A stretch of 64,000 nucleotides of DNA from Prorocentrum cordatum (Eukaryota; Sar; Dinophyceae; Prorocentrales; Prorocentraceae). This document shows positions 1 through 11,859 of this stretch, one piece after another. The stretch is from contig CAUYUJ010014178.1 of assembly GCA_963575745.1 (NCBI GenBank), positions 306,591 through 370,590 of the forward strand, written 5' to 3'. Within the stretch, counting starts at the first letter, position 1. Each line of letters opens with the position of its first letter. The position numbers were made by a program, and so were the translations under genes. The notes under the pieces are model-generated. The model had not been told where the DNA came from. It searched no databases and saw only the letters and a program-made list of their open reading frames with translations.

Positions 1-247
1 TGAGCTCCTCAAGGGCAACATTAGTGCCCTTAGCGTGCGCGGGATGCTTATCCTCCCGCACTCGCTTTAGATTAGACATGAGGTGGTCACTGTTGGCCCG
101 CCAAGGCATTTTTCTGGAAGATTTTCAAGCCGTCCTGGCTCGGTCATGCATCCACAAGCCATGCAGATGAAGATCACCCCATCCAGGGAGGTGAGTCACA
201 TGCAGGTGGTGGGAGCGCGGGGTCGCAAATAGAGCAGGGAGCTCGGG

Positions 248-1030
248 GTGAGCCTGCTTGCAAGCAGGTGTGGGCAGGGGAGGGCCGCAGGCTGCGCCTC
301 AGGCAGACTCGACAGACCCACCTGGACTGCCTCCACGCCCAACTGCGGCCTCCCGCCGTTGGACCAGCGGGCACAGCAGAGCCGATCTCAGGTGCTCAAG
401 ACGATCGCGACGGGCATCGGGCGCGAGCTGGAGACGATGAAGGACCGCGAGCGCATGCTGTCGATCTCCATGGCGCGCGCAGAGATGGGCAAGTCGAACG
501 CGGTGGCAGGGGAGATCGCCAAGGAGGGGTACCACTTCCAGCTGAAGCACCAGGTCAACACGCTCGAGGCGGCGATCCAGAAGATGACGCAGACCCTAAG
601 CCTGCTCACGGCGAAGATCAACGAGGACATCGAGCGCCATGCCAACAATGACCACGCGAAGCCGCGGGGCGACGAGCAGGCGCAGTTCATTAAAGGGAAC
701 GGCGAAGAGGTTCTGATGATCCAGACGAGTGGAGCTCCCTACCAGCCGCCGTGGAAGCAGAGCGACCCGAGCACGCGGGCCCACTACGGCTGACAGCAGA
801 AGGACCCCACGAAGTGGACCAGGCCAGAGGAATACCAGCGCCTATATGGAGGCGGTGGGCAATGCTCGAGCGCAAGCAGCAGCCCTTCGACACATCAGGC
901 GGCCACGCTGCTGCAGAAGATCAAGGAAGTCGAGGAGGAACCCGAGAACATGGGGTCACTGGAGGCAGCCGCGACGAGCCGCCTTGAGGATGCCTTCCCG
1001 CCGAAAGCCCCGGCAGCTCCCAGGGCCTGA
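248..1030 (+). pseudogene. Unknown charged, helix-rich protein fragment with an in-frame stop
   Basis: A single frame reads from about 248 to a TGA at 1028-1030, interrupted by one TGA at 791-793. Before that stop the protein has a long charged, probably coiled-coil stretch (GRELETMKDRERMLSISMAR, later LKHQVNTLEAAIQKM). After it the frame stays coding-like (DPTKWTRPEEYQRLYG, then LLQKIKEVEEEPENMGSLEA). The residues on both sides fit one protein, so the TGA looks like a nonsense change, possibly from TGG. A possible AG splice acceptor at 390-391 could make 392 the real exon start. I do not recognise the family. It could be an exon or an element ORF; function unknown. Confidence 0.45.
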
Positions 1031-1180
1031 GCGGCGAGACAACTGCGCAGCAGAACGGGAAGACCGCAGCGGCCTCACTCATTATGCCTGTTCGGTCGCG
1101 GACAAAACATGGACATGTTGGCACGACGAAAGATGCACGATGCGTGGGGGATACTCTTGGGAGGCCGAAAATAATATATA

Positions 1181-1202
1181 CATACATGCATGCATACATA
1201 CA

Positions 1203-1238
<36 letters not shown>

Positions 1239-1241
1239 CAG
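1181..1241. repeat. (CATA)n microsatellite
   Basis: A nearly perfect CATA tetranucleotide run ends in a short TA tract. The same motif, read as GTAT, recurs at 9276-9337 and 16437-16525, so it is a favoured motif in this genome. Confidence 0.95.
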
Positions 1242-1383
1242 TGTATATCGGAAGTGAGGGGGTGATCATAAGTGGAACGGAGAGCCCCCTTACCGGGAAA
1301 TCGGTTTCGGTTGCGTGTTCGTGCGTGCCGTGCGTGCGGGCGAGGCGAAGCTGCGTGGGCGGGCGAGACGAAAGTCTCCTCCG

Positions 1384-1505
1384 GCTGAGGCGCGGCCGGA
1401 CCAAATGATTCCTGACCGGGGGCCGGTGGCGCGCGGTGTCCCGCCGGTGTCCCGCCTCGGGCTGAGGCGCGGCCGGACCAAATGATTCCTGACCGGGGGC
1501 CGGTG
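1384..1505. repeat. 77-bp tandem duplication with about 45 identical bases
   Basis: The block beginning GCTGAGGCGCGGCCGGACCA at 1384 recurs at 1461 with about 45 unchanged bases. The spacer is CCGCCGGTGTCCCG-like and the same short spacer follows the second copy. The identity implies a recent duplication. Confidence 0.9.
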
Positions 1506-1535
1506 TCCTGACCGCCGGTGTCCCGTCGGCGGTGT

Positions 1536-2530
1536 CTCGATGATGATGATGATAATGATGATGATAATGATGATGATGATGGTGATGATGATGATGATGA
1601 TGAAAATGATGATGATGATGTGGATGACGTTGATGATGATGATGCTGATGATGATGATGGTCATGGTGGTGATGATGGTGTTGTCCCGATGATGATGATG
1701 ATGATGATGCTGATTTTGACGATGTGGATGATGATGATGATGGTGATGGTGGTGATGATGATGGTGTCCCGATGATGATGTTGATGATGCTGTTGCTGAT
1801 GATGATGATGCTGCTGATGGTGTCCCGATGATGGTGATGAAGATTTTGATGATCCTGGTGATGTTGGGGATGATGAGGGAATGATGATGAGATGGTGATG
1901 ATGATGATGAATATCATGGTGTCCCGATGATGATGAGATTGATGATGGTGCTGTTGATGATGATGGTGATGATGATGGTGTCCCGATGATGATGATGATG
2001 ATGATGATGTTGAGGATGATTATGACGATGATGGTGTCCCGATGATGATGGTGATGATGACTATGATGATGAGGTGATGCTGATTATGATGATGGTGGCC
2101 CGATGATGGTGATGGCGATGATGCTGATGTTGATGATGGTGGTGGTGCCCCGATGATGATGGTGATGATGATGGTGGCGCTGATGATGGTTTCCCGGTGA
2201 CGATGATGATGTTGATGATGCTGATATTGCTGATGATGATGGTGTCCCGACGATGCTGATGTTGATGGTGTTGTTCATGATGATTTTGATGAATTGATGA
2301 TGATGATGGTGGTGCTCCGATGATGATGATGATGATGATGATGATGACGGTGTCCCGATGACGATGGCGTTGATGATGATGATGGTGACGGTGATGGTGT
2401 TCCGATGATGGTGATGCTGATGGTGATGATGTGGATGATGATGGTGATGATGTGATGATGATGGTGGTGTCCCGATGATGATGATGGTGATGTTGATGAC
2501 GTTGATGACGATGATGGTGATGCTGATGGC
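1536..2530. repeat. Degenerate GAT array with an interspersed GGTGTCCCGATG unit
   Basis: About 1 kb of degenerate GAT trinucleotides is punctuated roughly ten times by GGTGTCCCGATG or close variants (for example near 1764, 1977, 2033, 2347 and 2464). It is therefore a compound minisatellite. His- or Ile-rich open frames on the minus strand here are by-products of the array. Confidence 0.9.
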
Positions 2531-2534
2531 GTTG

Positions 2535-2775
2535 ATTGCGAAATTGATTGTAATCTCGATCGTGAGATCGATAATGATGTCGAATGTGAGATCGATTGTG
2601 AGATCGATAGTGAGATCAATAGTGATATCGGTTGTGATGTTGATAGTCAGATCGATTGTGGGATCGATCGAATGAAATAGATCGAGTGAGATCGATTGTG
2701 AGATCGATCGGGTGATATCGATCGAGCGAGACCGATGGTGAGATCTATAGTGAGACCGATCGAGTGAGACGTTGA
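2535..2775. repeat. GATCGATTGTGA-type short array
   Basis: Units of about 10-13 bp, built on GAGATCGAT and TGATAGTGA, run for 240 bp and end at a C10 tract near 2779. The GATC content is much higher than in flanking DNA. Confidence 0.85.
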
Positions 2776-2950
2776 TTCCTCCCCCCCCCGAACCTCCTTA
2801 TCACCCGAAGGGTGGTCGTGTATTCCTCTTTCTAGATTTACCTAACAGCTTGTGCTGATAGGCTTCTAGTAGGGTCAAAAGAGAGCATCATGACACTCCA
2901 GGGGGGTCCGGGCGGAAGCCGGCAGAAACCGGGAGAATCCGGCGGAGCTC

Positions 2951-3160
2951 ATTCCGTGCGTGCAGGTACGCACGGGAGCCACCTCGGCGCCATCGGAGGT
3001 GCGTTCCGTGCGTGGCAGGTACGCACGGGAACCACCTCGGCGCCATCGGAGAAGCGTTCCGTGCGCGCAGGTACGCACGGGAGCCACCTCGGCGCCATCG
3101 GAGGTGAGTTCCGTGGGTGCAGGTACGCACGGGAACCACTTCGGCGCCATCGGAGGTGCG
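2951..3160. repeat. 52-bp minisatellite, four copies
   Basis: Copies begin at about 2951, 3003, 3056 and 3108. Each starts GTTCCGTGCGTGCAGGTACG and ends CGGCGCCATCGGAGGTG. One copy carries a 1-bp insertion. A 52-bp unit is not a multiple of three, so no protein repeat is conserved in phase. Confidence 0.95.
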
Positions 3161-3421
3161 GCTGAGGCTGAGGCAGGCTGAGGCTGAGGCTGAGGTTGAG
3201 GCTGATGCAGGCTGAGGCTGATGCAGGCTGAGGCCGCAGGAGTATGCGGGAGCGCAGCAGGCTGAGGCTGAGGCAGGCTGAGGCTGAGGCTGAGGCTAAT
3301 GCAGGCTGAGGCTGAGGCGGGCCGAGGCCGAAGGGGTATGCGGGAGCGCAGCAGGCTGAGACCGACGCAGGCTGAGGCTGAGACTGAGCCTATGCAGGCT
3401 GAGGCTGAGGCAGGCTGAGCT
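3161..3421. repeat. GCTGAG hexanucleotide array
   Basis: A degenerate GCTGAG/GCAGGCTGAG array. It contains two copies of a 20-bp block starting GTATGCGGGAGCGCAGCAGG, near 3242 and 3336, showing higher-order duplication. Confidence 0.9.
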
Positions 3422-3999
3422 GACTTGTCCTGTGGAGCTCCAGTGCCGCAGAAGATGCATCTGTAGCTTCCTCGTCGCATTAGGGGCTCCAGCGTCACCG
3501 AAATTGTCCTTTTACCGTCGCTGTCGTGCCGCGGGGCGCTTCAGCGGGCAATCATGCGCATGAAGTACGCCACGCGCCTGCGCGCTCACGAAGAGGGCCA
3601 GGGCGCCCTGTCGCCTGCGGGCGACCGCGCGGGCTTGCCCCCGCAACAGCCAAAAAGGGCATGCCCACGCGCCGGGTAAAGCCTAAAAGGGCTTTCGTCT
3701 GCCTGTTCCTTGCCTCCCGCTCTCCTCCTTCTTCTTTCATCACGTCAGAACCCCCGCCCCCTATGACGCTCCCCGGTGGCTTGGGTGGTCTACTCAGGTC
3801 GCGAGGGGGGATAGGGGGGGGGGTCGTTGCCACGGCTGGTGCTTCGTTTTCACGACGGGGAGGGGGGGGGTGCACCGTTCCCTCGGATGGGCACATCCCC
3901 CCCTCCAGGGGCCTCGGAGCCCTCCGTATCCGTCCTTTCCTTCTCCTCTCCTCCTCGGACTTCAACGCCTTTGGCGTCTCCGACGACCCCCTTGGGGAA

Positions 4000-4000
<1 letters not shown>
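3422..4000. other. Unassigned sequence between arrays
   Basis: Open frames exist on both strands (for example 3526-4002 plus and 3552-3965 minus), but their compositions are Arg/Pro/Gly-rich and they contradict each other. G8-10 runs occur near 3816 and 3861. I see nothing identifiable. Confidence 0.3.
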
Positions 4001-4551
<551 letters not shown>

Positions 4552-4565
4552 GGCCACATTTTTCA

Positions 4566-4730
4566 TGCCCGGATCCAACTGTAGGCCACTTCGTTTTCGT
4601 CGAGTTCCCAGACCTCCATTCCCGGGCCGCATAGTTCCCAGAAGTCCACTCCCGGGATACATTTTGAATGCCCGGAGCCAACTGTAGGAAACTTCGTGTT
4701 CATCGAGTGTCCAGACCTCCATTCCCGGGC
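4566..4730. repeat. 103-bp period duplication
   Basis: The block 4566-4627 (starting TGCCCGGATCCAACTGTAGG) recurs at 4669-4730 with about seven differences. Both copies end in CCTCCATTCCCGGGC. The duplication lies just upstream of the EEP reading frame and could be part of the element's 5' sequence. Confidence 0.9.
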
Positions 4731-4866
4731 TACCTTTTGCTTGCCGTCCTTGTGTTCTTAGCGCTATTACTGAGGCGTTCGAAGCCTCCCGCATTTTTAA
4801 TACAATCCAATTTCCCCTTTGCCTCTGATAGCCGTCTTTGGTCCAGAACGTGTCTCCGACATTCCA

Positions 4867-6153
4867 ATGCCCCTCGCCACAAGGTGCCTGTCCTCCGCAG
4901 TCTACATTGCAATGGCCTTCGCCTCGCCGCGAGACTCGTCCCCATCTTCGGCCTCCCGCGGTGCTTTTCCGCCTGCGGGGAGGGACCGACGCGCGTCTGC
5001 GGCCGCGCCTGTTCGCGCTACTCCTCAGCCTGAGTCTTTCACGGTCGCCTCCTTTAACTTCGGGTTCGAGCAGCCAATGATGTCCGGAAAGAGATCCAGC
5101 ACCCACTGCGCCAACTTTGGGCGGGTGTGCGCCACGATCGTCGGGGACGCTGATGCTGACCTCTTCTTTGCGCGCGAAGTCGGCGCGTTTCGTCAGGGCC
5201 CGAGCAAAGCAAAAATCCACGTGGATGACATCCTGAAGAAGCCGTTCGGCGACAGCGTTCGCTTCTTCGAGGTCGACAACTACTTGGGCTCGTGGGGCTT
5301 CGGCGGTGCTTCTCAGCCTGCCGTCGTGCCCCTGCGCGGCGACGCACAGATCTACAGCGTCCCCATCGGGCGACAGGTGGACGCTGTTGTCGCACGGTTC
5401 AATGTGCAGACGAGCGGCCATAGCAAAGTGCACGTGATCACCAGCAATATGCACATCGTTTGCGGGGGCCGGCCTCCGAGCATTGACGCGCGACGGCGCG
5501 CAGTGAGGCTTCTCCGACTCCACTTGGACGGCCTCGAGGCACCAGAGCTGGACACGCCAGTCGTGCGCATCATGGTCGGCAACAACAACCTGAACTCCCA
5601 GCAGGCGCGCGAAGCTTTGCAGCGCCGCAGTGACGACGAGGCACTGTGGGAGGTCTTCGCCTCACCGGCGGACCGTATCGGCGACAATGCGGCGGTCTGT
5701 GGAGCCGTCGCGCGTTTCCGGCCCGTCGCTGTTGGCGCGTCGTACCTGGGCCGTGGCATGCGCAACGACTCGCGCGATGCTGTCGCGGTCATCATCGCCC
5801 TCCGCGGTGCTTCTCAGCCCGCGGTGGAGAACAAGAAACGGAGGATTGTCTTCGGGGACTTTTCCGCCTCCGACGCGTCGGCGCCTTGTGCGTCAGAAGC
5901 CGTTGCCCAGACCCACGACGAGGTCACCCAGCGCGCGCGCGACCTGCACAATGAGATGCGACAGCAGTGGGATCACAGGTACGACGCGCAGCACGACCCA
6001 GAACTCCTCCACCACTTGAGCCTTTTGCTCTTCAAGAAGAGGAAGTCCGTGGAGCCTGCGGACGGAGATTCAGCTGGTGCTCCTCAGCCTGGCTCAGCTG
6101 GTGCTCCTCAGCCTGGCTCAGACTACGACGCCGCCTTCGCGTCGCAGGAATAG
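4867..6153 (+). CDS. EEP (endonuclease/exonuclease/phosphatase)-like protein of a mobile unit
   Basis: From the ATG at 4867 (another ATG at 4912 is possible) the frame runs 428 codons to a TAG. Residues about 59-311 resemble the EEP nuclease fold: TVASFNFGFEQ is the first strand, GNNNLNSQQA sits where GDFN normally is (about residue 238), and RNDSRDAVAV sits where SDHxxV normally is. Both catalytic sites are altered (D to N, H to R), so phosphodiesterase activity is doubtful. The C-terminus carries two GAPQPGS repeats. The same frame continues beyond the TAG as the N-terminal part of the helicase-like remnant. This EEP plus helicase arrangement recalls dinoflagellate Helitron-like or PIF1 elements, from memory of the family rather than a search. 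Confidence 0.6.
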   Translation: MPLATRCLSSAVYIAMAFASPRDSSPSSASRGAFPPAGRDRRASAAAPVRATPQPESFTVASFNFGFEQPMMSGKRSSTHCANFGRVCATIVGDADADLFFAREVGAFRQGPSKAKIHVDDILKKPFGDSVRFFEVDNYLGSWGFGGASQPAVVPLRGDAQIYSVPIGRQVDAVVARFNVQTSGHSKVHVITSNMHIVCGGRPPSIDARRRAVRLLRLHLDGLEAPELDTPVVRIMVGNNNLNSQQAREALQRRSDDEALWEVFASPADRIGDNAAVCGAVARFRPVAVGASYLGRGMRNDSRDAVAVIIALRGASQPAVENKKRRIVFGDFSASDASAPCASEAVAQTHDEVTQRARDLHNEMRQQWDHRYDAQHDPELLHHLSLLLFKKRKSVEPADGDSAGAPQPGSAGAPQPGSDYDAAFASQE

Positions 6154-7855
6154 ACGGCTCGAGCCATTGCGTCAGTCCTCCAGGTCAGACATGAGTTTCT
6201 GCGGAGCAAGAACATCGCCGACTTGCGCCACGTCCTCACCGACGCTGAGCGCGGAGAGCTCGTAAAACGTGCTCGAGAAGACTACGGGCAGCCCGACCGC
6301 CAGCTTGCGCAGCAGGAGCGAGATGCCGAGAAGGGGAAAGCGAAAGGCAAGACTCGCAGTGCTTCTCAGCCTGCGAGCATGGGGAAGGGCCAAGGGAGCC
6401 TGGGCAAGTTCCTGAAGGAGCAGCGGCGCAAGCGATGGTGCCGGCATCTGCAACGCGTTTGCGGCGCCAAGCAGATCTGGGAGGTGCTGGCCTCCTCCGG
6501 CCGCTTCGATGTTGACATGCTCCGCCAAGCCTTGCACGTCCGGCCCGGTGATGAAGCCGCAGGGCCACCCGCTCGCGACGAAGTCCCCCAGGAACAGCGC
6601 CGCCGACTTCGTGCAGATGCAGCGCGTCACAGACCCGCTGCAGGTCGATGTCCTTCACGCCATGGGGGCTCCAGGCGGCAAAAAGATCTCTGACGAGAGC
6701 TGGCAAGCGATCCTCAAAACAGAGATCGTTAGCTCCAGCGGTGCTGGTCCGCCTGCTGCCGGCGCCAGCGAAGCCGCCCAGCAACCCCAGTGGGGCCGCC
6801 GATTGCGTGCAGCCCGAGGCTGGTACGAGTCGGCATATGCGTGGCGCATCGTCTCTTGCGCCATGCATGCGAAGGCCAAGCTTGATGCACGCGATGCTGG
6901 CCAGCTGCTCTTCTACGCGCCGGCAGTCGACAGACCAGCTGCGCGCCTCGCGAAGCCTGACTTCGACAAGATGCGCGCGGGGCCCAACCAACATCGGCGC
7001 TACTGGAAAAATGCCGGGGCTGCTGCCGCTCTTCCTCGGCGTGGAGGTCATCCTGACGGAGTCCGTCTCGCCGCCTAAGTATGTCCGCGGCACGCCGGGC
7101 AAGGTGGTGGGCGTAGAGCAGCACGCTCTGGAGCCTCCGGCGGAGGGTCGCGCGTCCGTTGTCTCGGATGGCGTTGCGGTGCTGGGCTACATGCCCAAGG
7201 CCGTATATGTCAAGATCGATGACAGCGATGAGCTCTTCTTGAAGGCCGCGCCGGTGACTGCTGGCAGTGCTTCTCAGCCTGCCGGCCCTGACCCGCGCGG
7301 GGCGCTCGCGATTACCCCGCAGGCCCGCCCCTGGAAGTTCAAAGCAACGGCGGATGGCCCGGCCACCGCGGTCTCCAGGACACAGTTGACCGTGCTGCCC
7401 AAGAAGCAGGGCACTCTGCATGGCGTGCAGGGCAAGACGGCGGACCCAGGCTCCATCGTGCACTGGGCGTTTCCGCCAGGACTCAAGAAAGAGTCCATTT
7501 GGCTGGCCTACCACGTCAGCCTGTCGCGGCCCCAGAGCTTCGGCCAGCTCTTGAGCCACGGCTTGCCTGACCGGAGCATCATCGAGTCAGGCCCCCCAGA
7601 ACAGATCGCGACGGCCTTCGACGAATTCTTCGCAGACAAGATTGCCGCGACAAAAATCGCCTGCGCGAAGGCCCGACAGGCGCTGGGCTGGCCTGCGCGA
7701 GCTTGAGGAGCCCTGAGATGCAGCCTGCTTCGTGGCGGTGCTGTTCAGCCTGGCCGTCTGCGTTCGCGTGGTTCTTCTCAGCCTGCATTCGCGTGGCGCT
7801 TCTCAACCTGCACTCGTGCGCAGCCGTGGATAGTGAGATACGGTGCTCCTCAGCA
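5305..7855 (+). repeat. Dispersed 16-bp insert GGTGCTTCTCAGCCTG
   Basis: Copies or close variants occur at 5305, 5806, 6076, 6100, 6358, 7266, 7737, 7770, 7795 and 7842, with a weaker one at 5017. Inside the reading frames they are always in phase to encode GASQPA or GAPQPG. They are scattered rather than tandem, except for the pair at 6076 and 6100, and cluster after the helicase stop. Confidence 0.85.
6154..7706 (+). pseudogene. PIF1/Helitron-type helicase-like remnant, frame-broken
   Basis: Three frames carry one protein in order. Frame 1 (from 6154) includes RSKNIADLRHVLTDAERGEL and the segment WCRHLQRVCGAKQIWEVLA. Frame 2 (from about 6590 to TAA 7076-7078) includes FVQMQRVTDP, WYESAYAWRIVSCAMHAKAK and LFYAPAVDRP. 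Frame 3 (about 7006 to TGA 7704-7706) includes LPLFLGVEVILTE, GYMPKAVYVKIDD, TLHGVQGKTADPGS (motif V-like) and WLAYHVSLSRPQSFGQLLS (motif VI-like, compare VALSR). No Walker A GKT or Walker B box was seen upstream, so the core appears deleted. It follows the EEP frame without a gap in frame 1, after the TAG at 6151-6153. Confidence 0.6.
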
Positions 7856-8480
7856 CGTTTCGTTCGAGGCTGAATCCATTGATAGCAGTGTCTCGTTTGG
7901 ACTTACATCCATTTATAGCAGCGTCTCGTTTGGTATGAACACAAAAACAATGTGCTGTCTCGTTGATGGCAGTGCCTCCTTTGCAGAGACATCCACTATT
8001 GATAGCAGCGTTTCGTTTCCAGACGCATCCGTAGTAGTAAGTAGTAGTGTCTCATTCGAAATTAAATCCATTGATACTCGCGTCTCGTTTGGGGCGGAAG
8101 CTATTGATAGCAGCGTCTCGTTTGCGCCTGCACCACTGCGTAGCAGCGTCTCGCTTGGAATGAGCACAAAAAGAATGTGCTGTCCCGTCGATAGTAGTGC
8201 CTCCTTTGCAGACGCGTCCACTATTGATCGCAGCGTTTCGCTTCCAGTCAATTCCGAACATGAATCTAAAGAAGACTGCTTCCATATATGCTCATACACA
8301 TGGCTGTTAGGTTGCTTTGCTGGGATAATTTTAGAAGCCCTGGCGGGGGGAAAACCCGCCCCCCCCCCCCCCCAAACCGGATTCTCGAGATCTGCGGGTT
8401 TTGGGACCCCCCGGACGGGCCTCGAAGCGGTTCCCGGGCCTCGCAAGGCGTTTTGCCAAGCCATCCCAGCACACCTATAG
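7833..8480 (+). CDS. Repeat-built open frame, SIDSSVSFG-type repeats
   Basis: The frame is open for 215 codons. About 12 imperfect repeats centred on SSVSFG lie between residues 10 and 140 (about 36 bp each, unit near GATAGCAGCGTCTCGTTTG). A higher-order 225-bp (75-codon) duplication is visible: an ATG followed by ACACAAAAACAATGTGCTG at 7935 recurs at 8160. The period being a multiple of three keeps the frame. The last 60 codons run into unrelated GC-rich repeat, so the real end is uncertain. No known family; it may be an array that happens to be open. Confidence 0.35.
   Translation: MRYGAPQHVSFEAESIDSSVSFGLTSIYSSVSFGMNTKTMCCLVDGSASFAETSTIDSSVSFPDASVVVSSSVSFEIKSIDTRVSFGAEAIDSSVSFAPAPLRSSVSLGMSTKRMCCPVDSSASFADASTIDRSVSLPVNSEHESKEDCFHICSYTWLLGCFAGIILEALAGGKPAPPPPQTGFSRSAGFGTPRTGLEAVPGPRKAFCQAIPAHL
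8340..8385. repeat. G-run / C-run foldback
   Basis: GGCGGGGGGAAAACCCGCC is followed by a C15-16 tract and can fold as a hairpin. The poly-C tract is about 8359-8374. Confidence 0.7.
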
Positions 8481-9060
8481 GGCGATCGGAGGGGGTCATC
8501 GGAGACGTCCCAGGGACCCCCAAGACAGCACAAGAGCGCTCCAAGAGTGTCCGACGTGACCTCAAGATGGCCCGAAAGGCCCCCGGGGCTGCCCCAAAGA
8601 GGCCTCCAAGAGCACTCCCAAGAAGGCCCCAAGAGGCAAAAATCATTGATTATCTGATGGTTTTTGGTGAATTTTAAGGTTATCCTCTTTTCGGCTTCCC
8701 GACGTTCCAAGACGGCGGTCTTCTGGGCGTCCGAAGCCGCCTGGGAGGCTCCCAAATCGCCCCGCAACCATCCGAAAGGGCTTCCGGGCAGTCCAAGAGA
8801 GCCCCAAAACGGCACAACACGGGTCCAAGATGGCCCTCGGAGAGCCCCGTGGCGGCCCAAGATGGCCCCAAGACACCCTCCGAAGCATTCCATATCGTGA
8901 CCCGGTCGTTCAGGGAGACCGCGGTTGGAGGCAGGGTGGCCCGAGGAAGCCCCCAGAGGCCCCCAGAATACGCCCAGGAGGCCTCCAGAAGGCTTTAAGG
9001 AAGCCTGGAACAACTTTTATGAGGCCCCCAGAGGCTCTCCAAGGAGGAGCCTCCGCAAAA
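8440..9060. repeat. GC-rich dispersed repeat (CCAAGA/GGCCCC type)
   Basis: Unordered short words such as CCCCAAGA, GGCCC and CCAAGAG recur throughout, as they do at 22.4-22.8, 34.4-34.8 and 48.8-49.2 kb. Open frames on both strands here are Pro/Arg/Gly-rich and shift frame freely, so I do not call genes. Confidence 0.6.
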
Positions 9061-9275
9061 AAGAGCTGAGGAGGATGGGGAGAATGCCCAGGGTATGGCG
9101 AAAATGCGGAAAAAGAAGCATGGAGGAAGGATAACGAATAACATTATTATAGCGGCGATGCCGGAAAAGGCAACAAGGAGTTATCGCTAAATTGTCGGCT
9201 TGGCCTTCCTGCTATTCCACCTGCATGCCAAGCTTCAAGGACCAAGGTGCATGGCGCGAAGCGCCACTGCAGTCT

Positions 9276-9337
9276 TGTATGTATGTATGTATGTATGTAT
9301 GTATGTATGTATGTATGTTTGTATATATATATATATA
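9276..9337. repeat. (GTAT)n microsatellite
   Basis: A nearly perfect GTAT run that ends in a TA tract, like those at 1181 and 16437. Confidence 0.95.
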
Positions 9338-9409
9338 ACGACCACCGCCGACAGGAGTGAGACAAGTGAGAAGGCCAGCTAATTCGGTCACGGGGCCCAC
9401 CAGAGCCAG

Positions 9410-9410
<1 letters not shown>

Positions 9411-9490
<80 letters not shown>
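9411..9490. repeat. (ATC)n microsatellite
   Basis: About 26 perfect ATC triplets, followed directly by a TCC-rich tract that extends to about 9745 with one break at 9536-9606. Poly-Ile and poly-Ser frames come from these tracts. Confidence 0.95.
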
Positions 9491-9491
<1 letters not shown>

Positions 9492-9863
9492 TTCCTGCCC
9501 CTCCTCTTCCTTCTCCTCTTCCTCCTCCTCCTCTGCGCACTTCGTCGTGGCCTTGCGCGCGCCCGCCACCCCGGCAACGCGAACGACGAATGCGGCCGGG
9601 ACGTCCCCCTCCTCCTCCTCGTCCTCCTCCTCCTCCTTTTTCTCCTCCTCTCCCTCCTCTTCTTCCAACTCCTTCTCCTCCTCCTCCTCCCCCTCCTCTT
9701 CTTCCTCTTCCTCCTCCTCCTCTTCCTCTTCCCTTTCCTCCTCCCGGCCTGCTCGCTTCCATTTTGCCAGGGAATCACCGCCGACGACCTCGCCCAGCTT
9801 CGCGCCGCTGCGCTGCGGGGCCTCCGGTCACCGGACGCCCGGGTCGTGCTGCAGGCCTCCAAT

Positions 9864-10360
9864 GGGACGAGGAGAAGGAGGAGGACGACGACGACGAGGA
9901 AGAGGAGGAGGAGGAGGAGGAGGAGGAGGAGGAGGAGGAGGAAGAGAAGGAGGGGGAAGAGGAAAAGGAGGAGGATGAAAAGGAGGAGGAGGAGAAACGG
10001 GGGTTTCGCGGGAAAGGAGGAAAAGGAGTAGGAGAAACGGGGAGGATGAAAAGGAGGAAAAGCGGCTGGGGTTTCGCGGGAAACGGGCGGCCCCAGTTGC
10101 CCGAACGCAAAACGCCTAAGCAGCAAGGAGAAGGAAGAGGAGGAGGAGGAGGAGGAGGAGGAGGAGGAGGATCGAGGATCAAGGATCGAGGAGGAGAGGA
10201 GGAGGAGGAGGAGACGGAGGAGGATGAGGAGGAGAGGGGCAGGATCGAGGATCGACGACCGAAGAGGAGGAGGAGGAGGCGGAGGAGGAGGAGGAAACGG
10301 ATGAAGAGGAGGAGGGAGGAGGAGGAGGCGAAGGAAGAGGCGGAGGAGGGGGAGGAGGAT
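9864..10360. repeat. (GGA)n purine tract with one unique island
   Basis: GGA/GAG triplets fill 9864-10055 and 10130-10360. The intervening unique island 10056-10129 (beginning in AGCGGCTGGGGTTTCGCGGG) belongs to the inverted duplication described separately. Long Glu- or Arg-rich frames here are array products. Confidence 0.9.
10061..10266 (+). repeat. Left arm of an inverted duplication (partner at 14136-14330)
   Basis: The segment containing CCAGTTGCCCGAACGCAAAA, then a GGA tract, GGATCGAGGATCAAGGATCG and GGATCGACGACCGAAGAGG, matches the reverse complement of 14136-14330. The unique 70-bp part has only one or two differences. Confidence 0.9.
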
Positions 10361-11826
<1,466 letters not shown>

Positions 11827-11859
11827 TGATGATACAATTTGTTCTGGGTTTCGCACGCG

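Larger units (their letters stand above)
4867..7706 (+). mobile_element. Decayed EEP nuclease plus PIF1-like helicase element
   Basis: The EEP-like frame and the helicase remnant are co-linear and joined by one stop, so I treat them as a single inactive mobile unit. Known Helitron2/Helentron elements also combine a helicase and an EEP-type nuclease, although usually with the nuclease after the helicase. No Rep (HUH) motif, no CTRR terminus and no target-site duplication were recognised, so the class is inferred. Confidence 0.45.

Noticed and set aside
1075-1917. His-rich minus-strand frame of 280 codons
   Set aside because: It follows from the GAT array; the rest is microsatellite and unsupported.
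2951-3160. CRISPR-like array (four 52-bp units)
   Set aside because: Units are contiguous tandem copies with no unique spacers, and other evidence points to a eukaryote.
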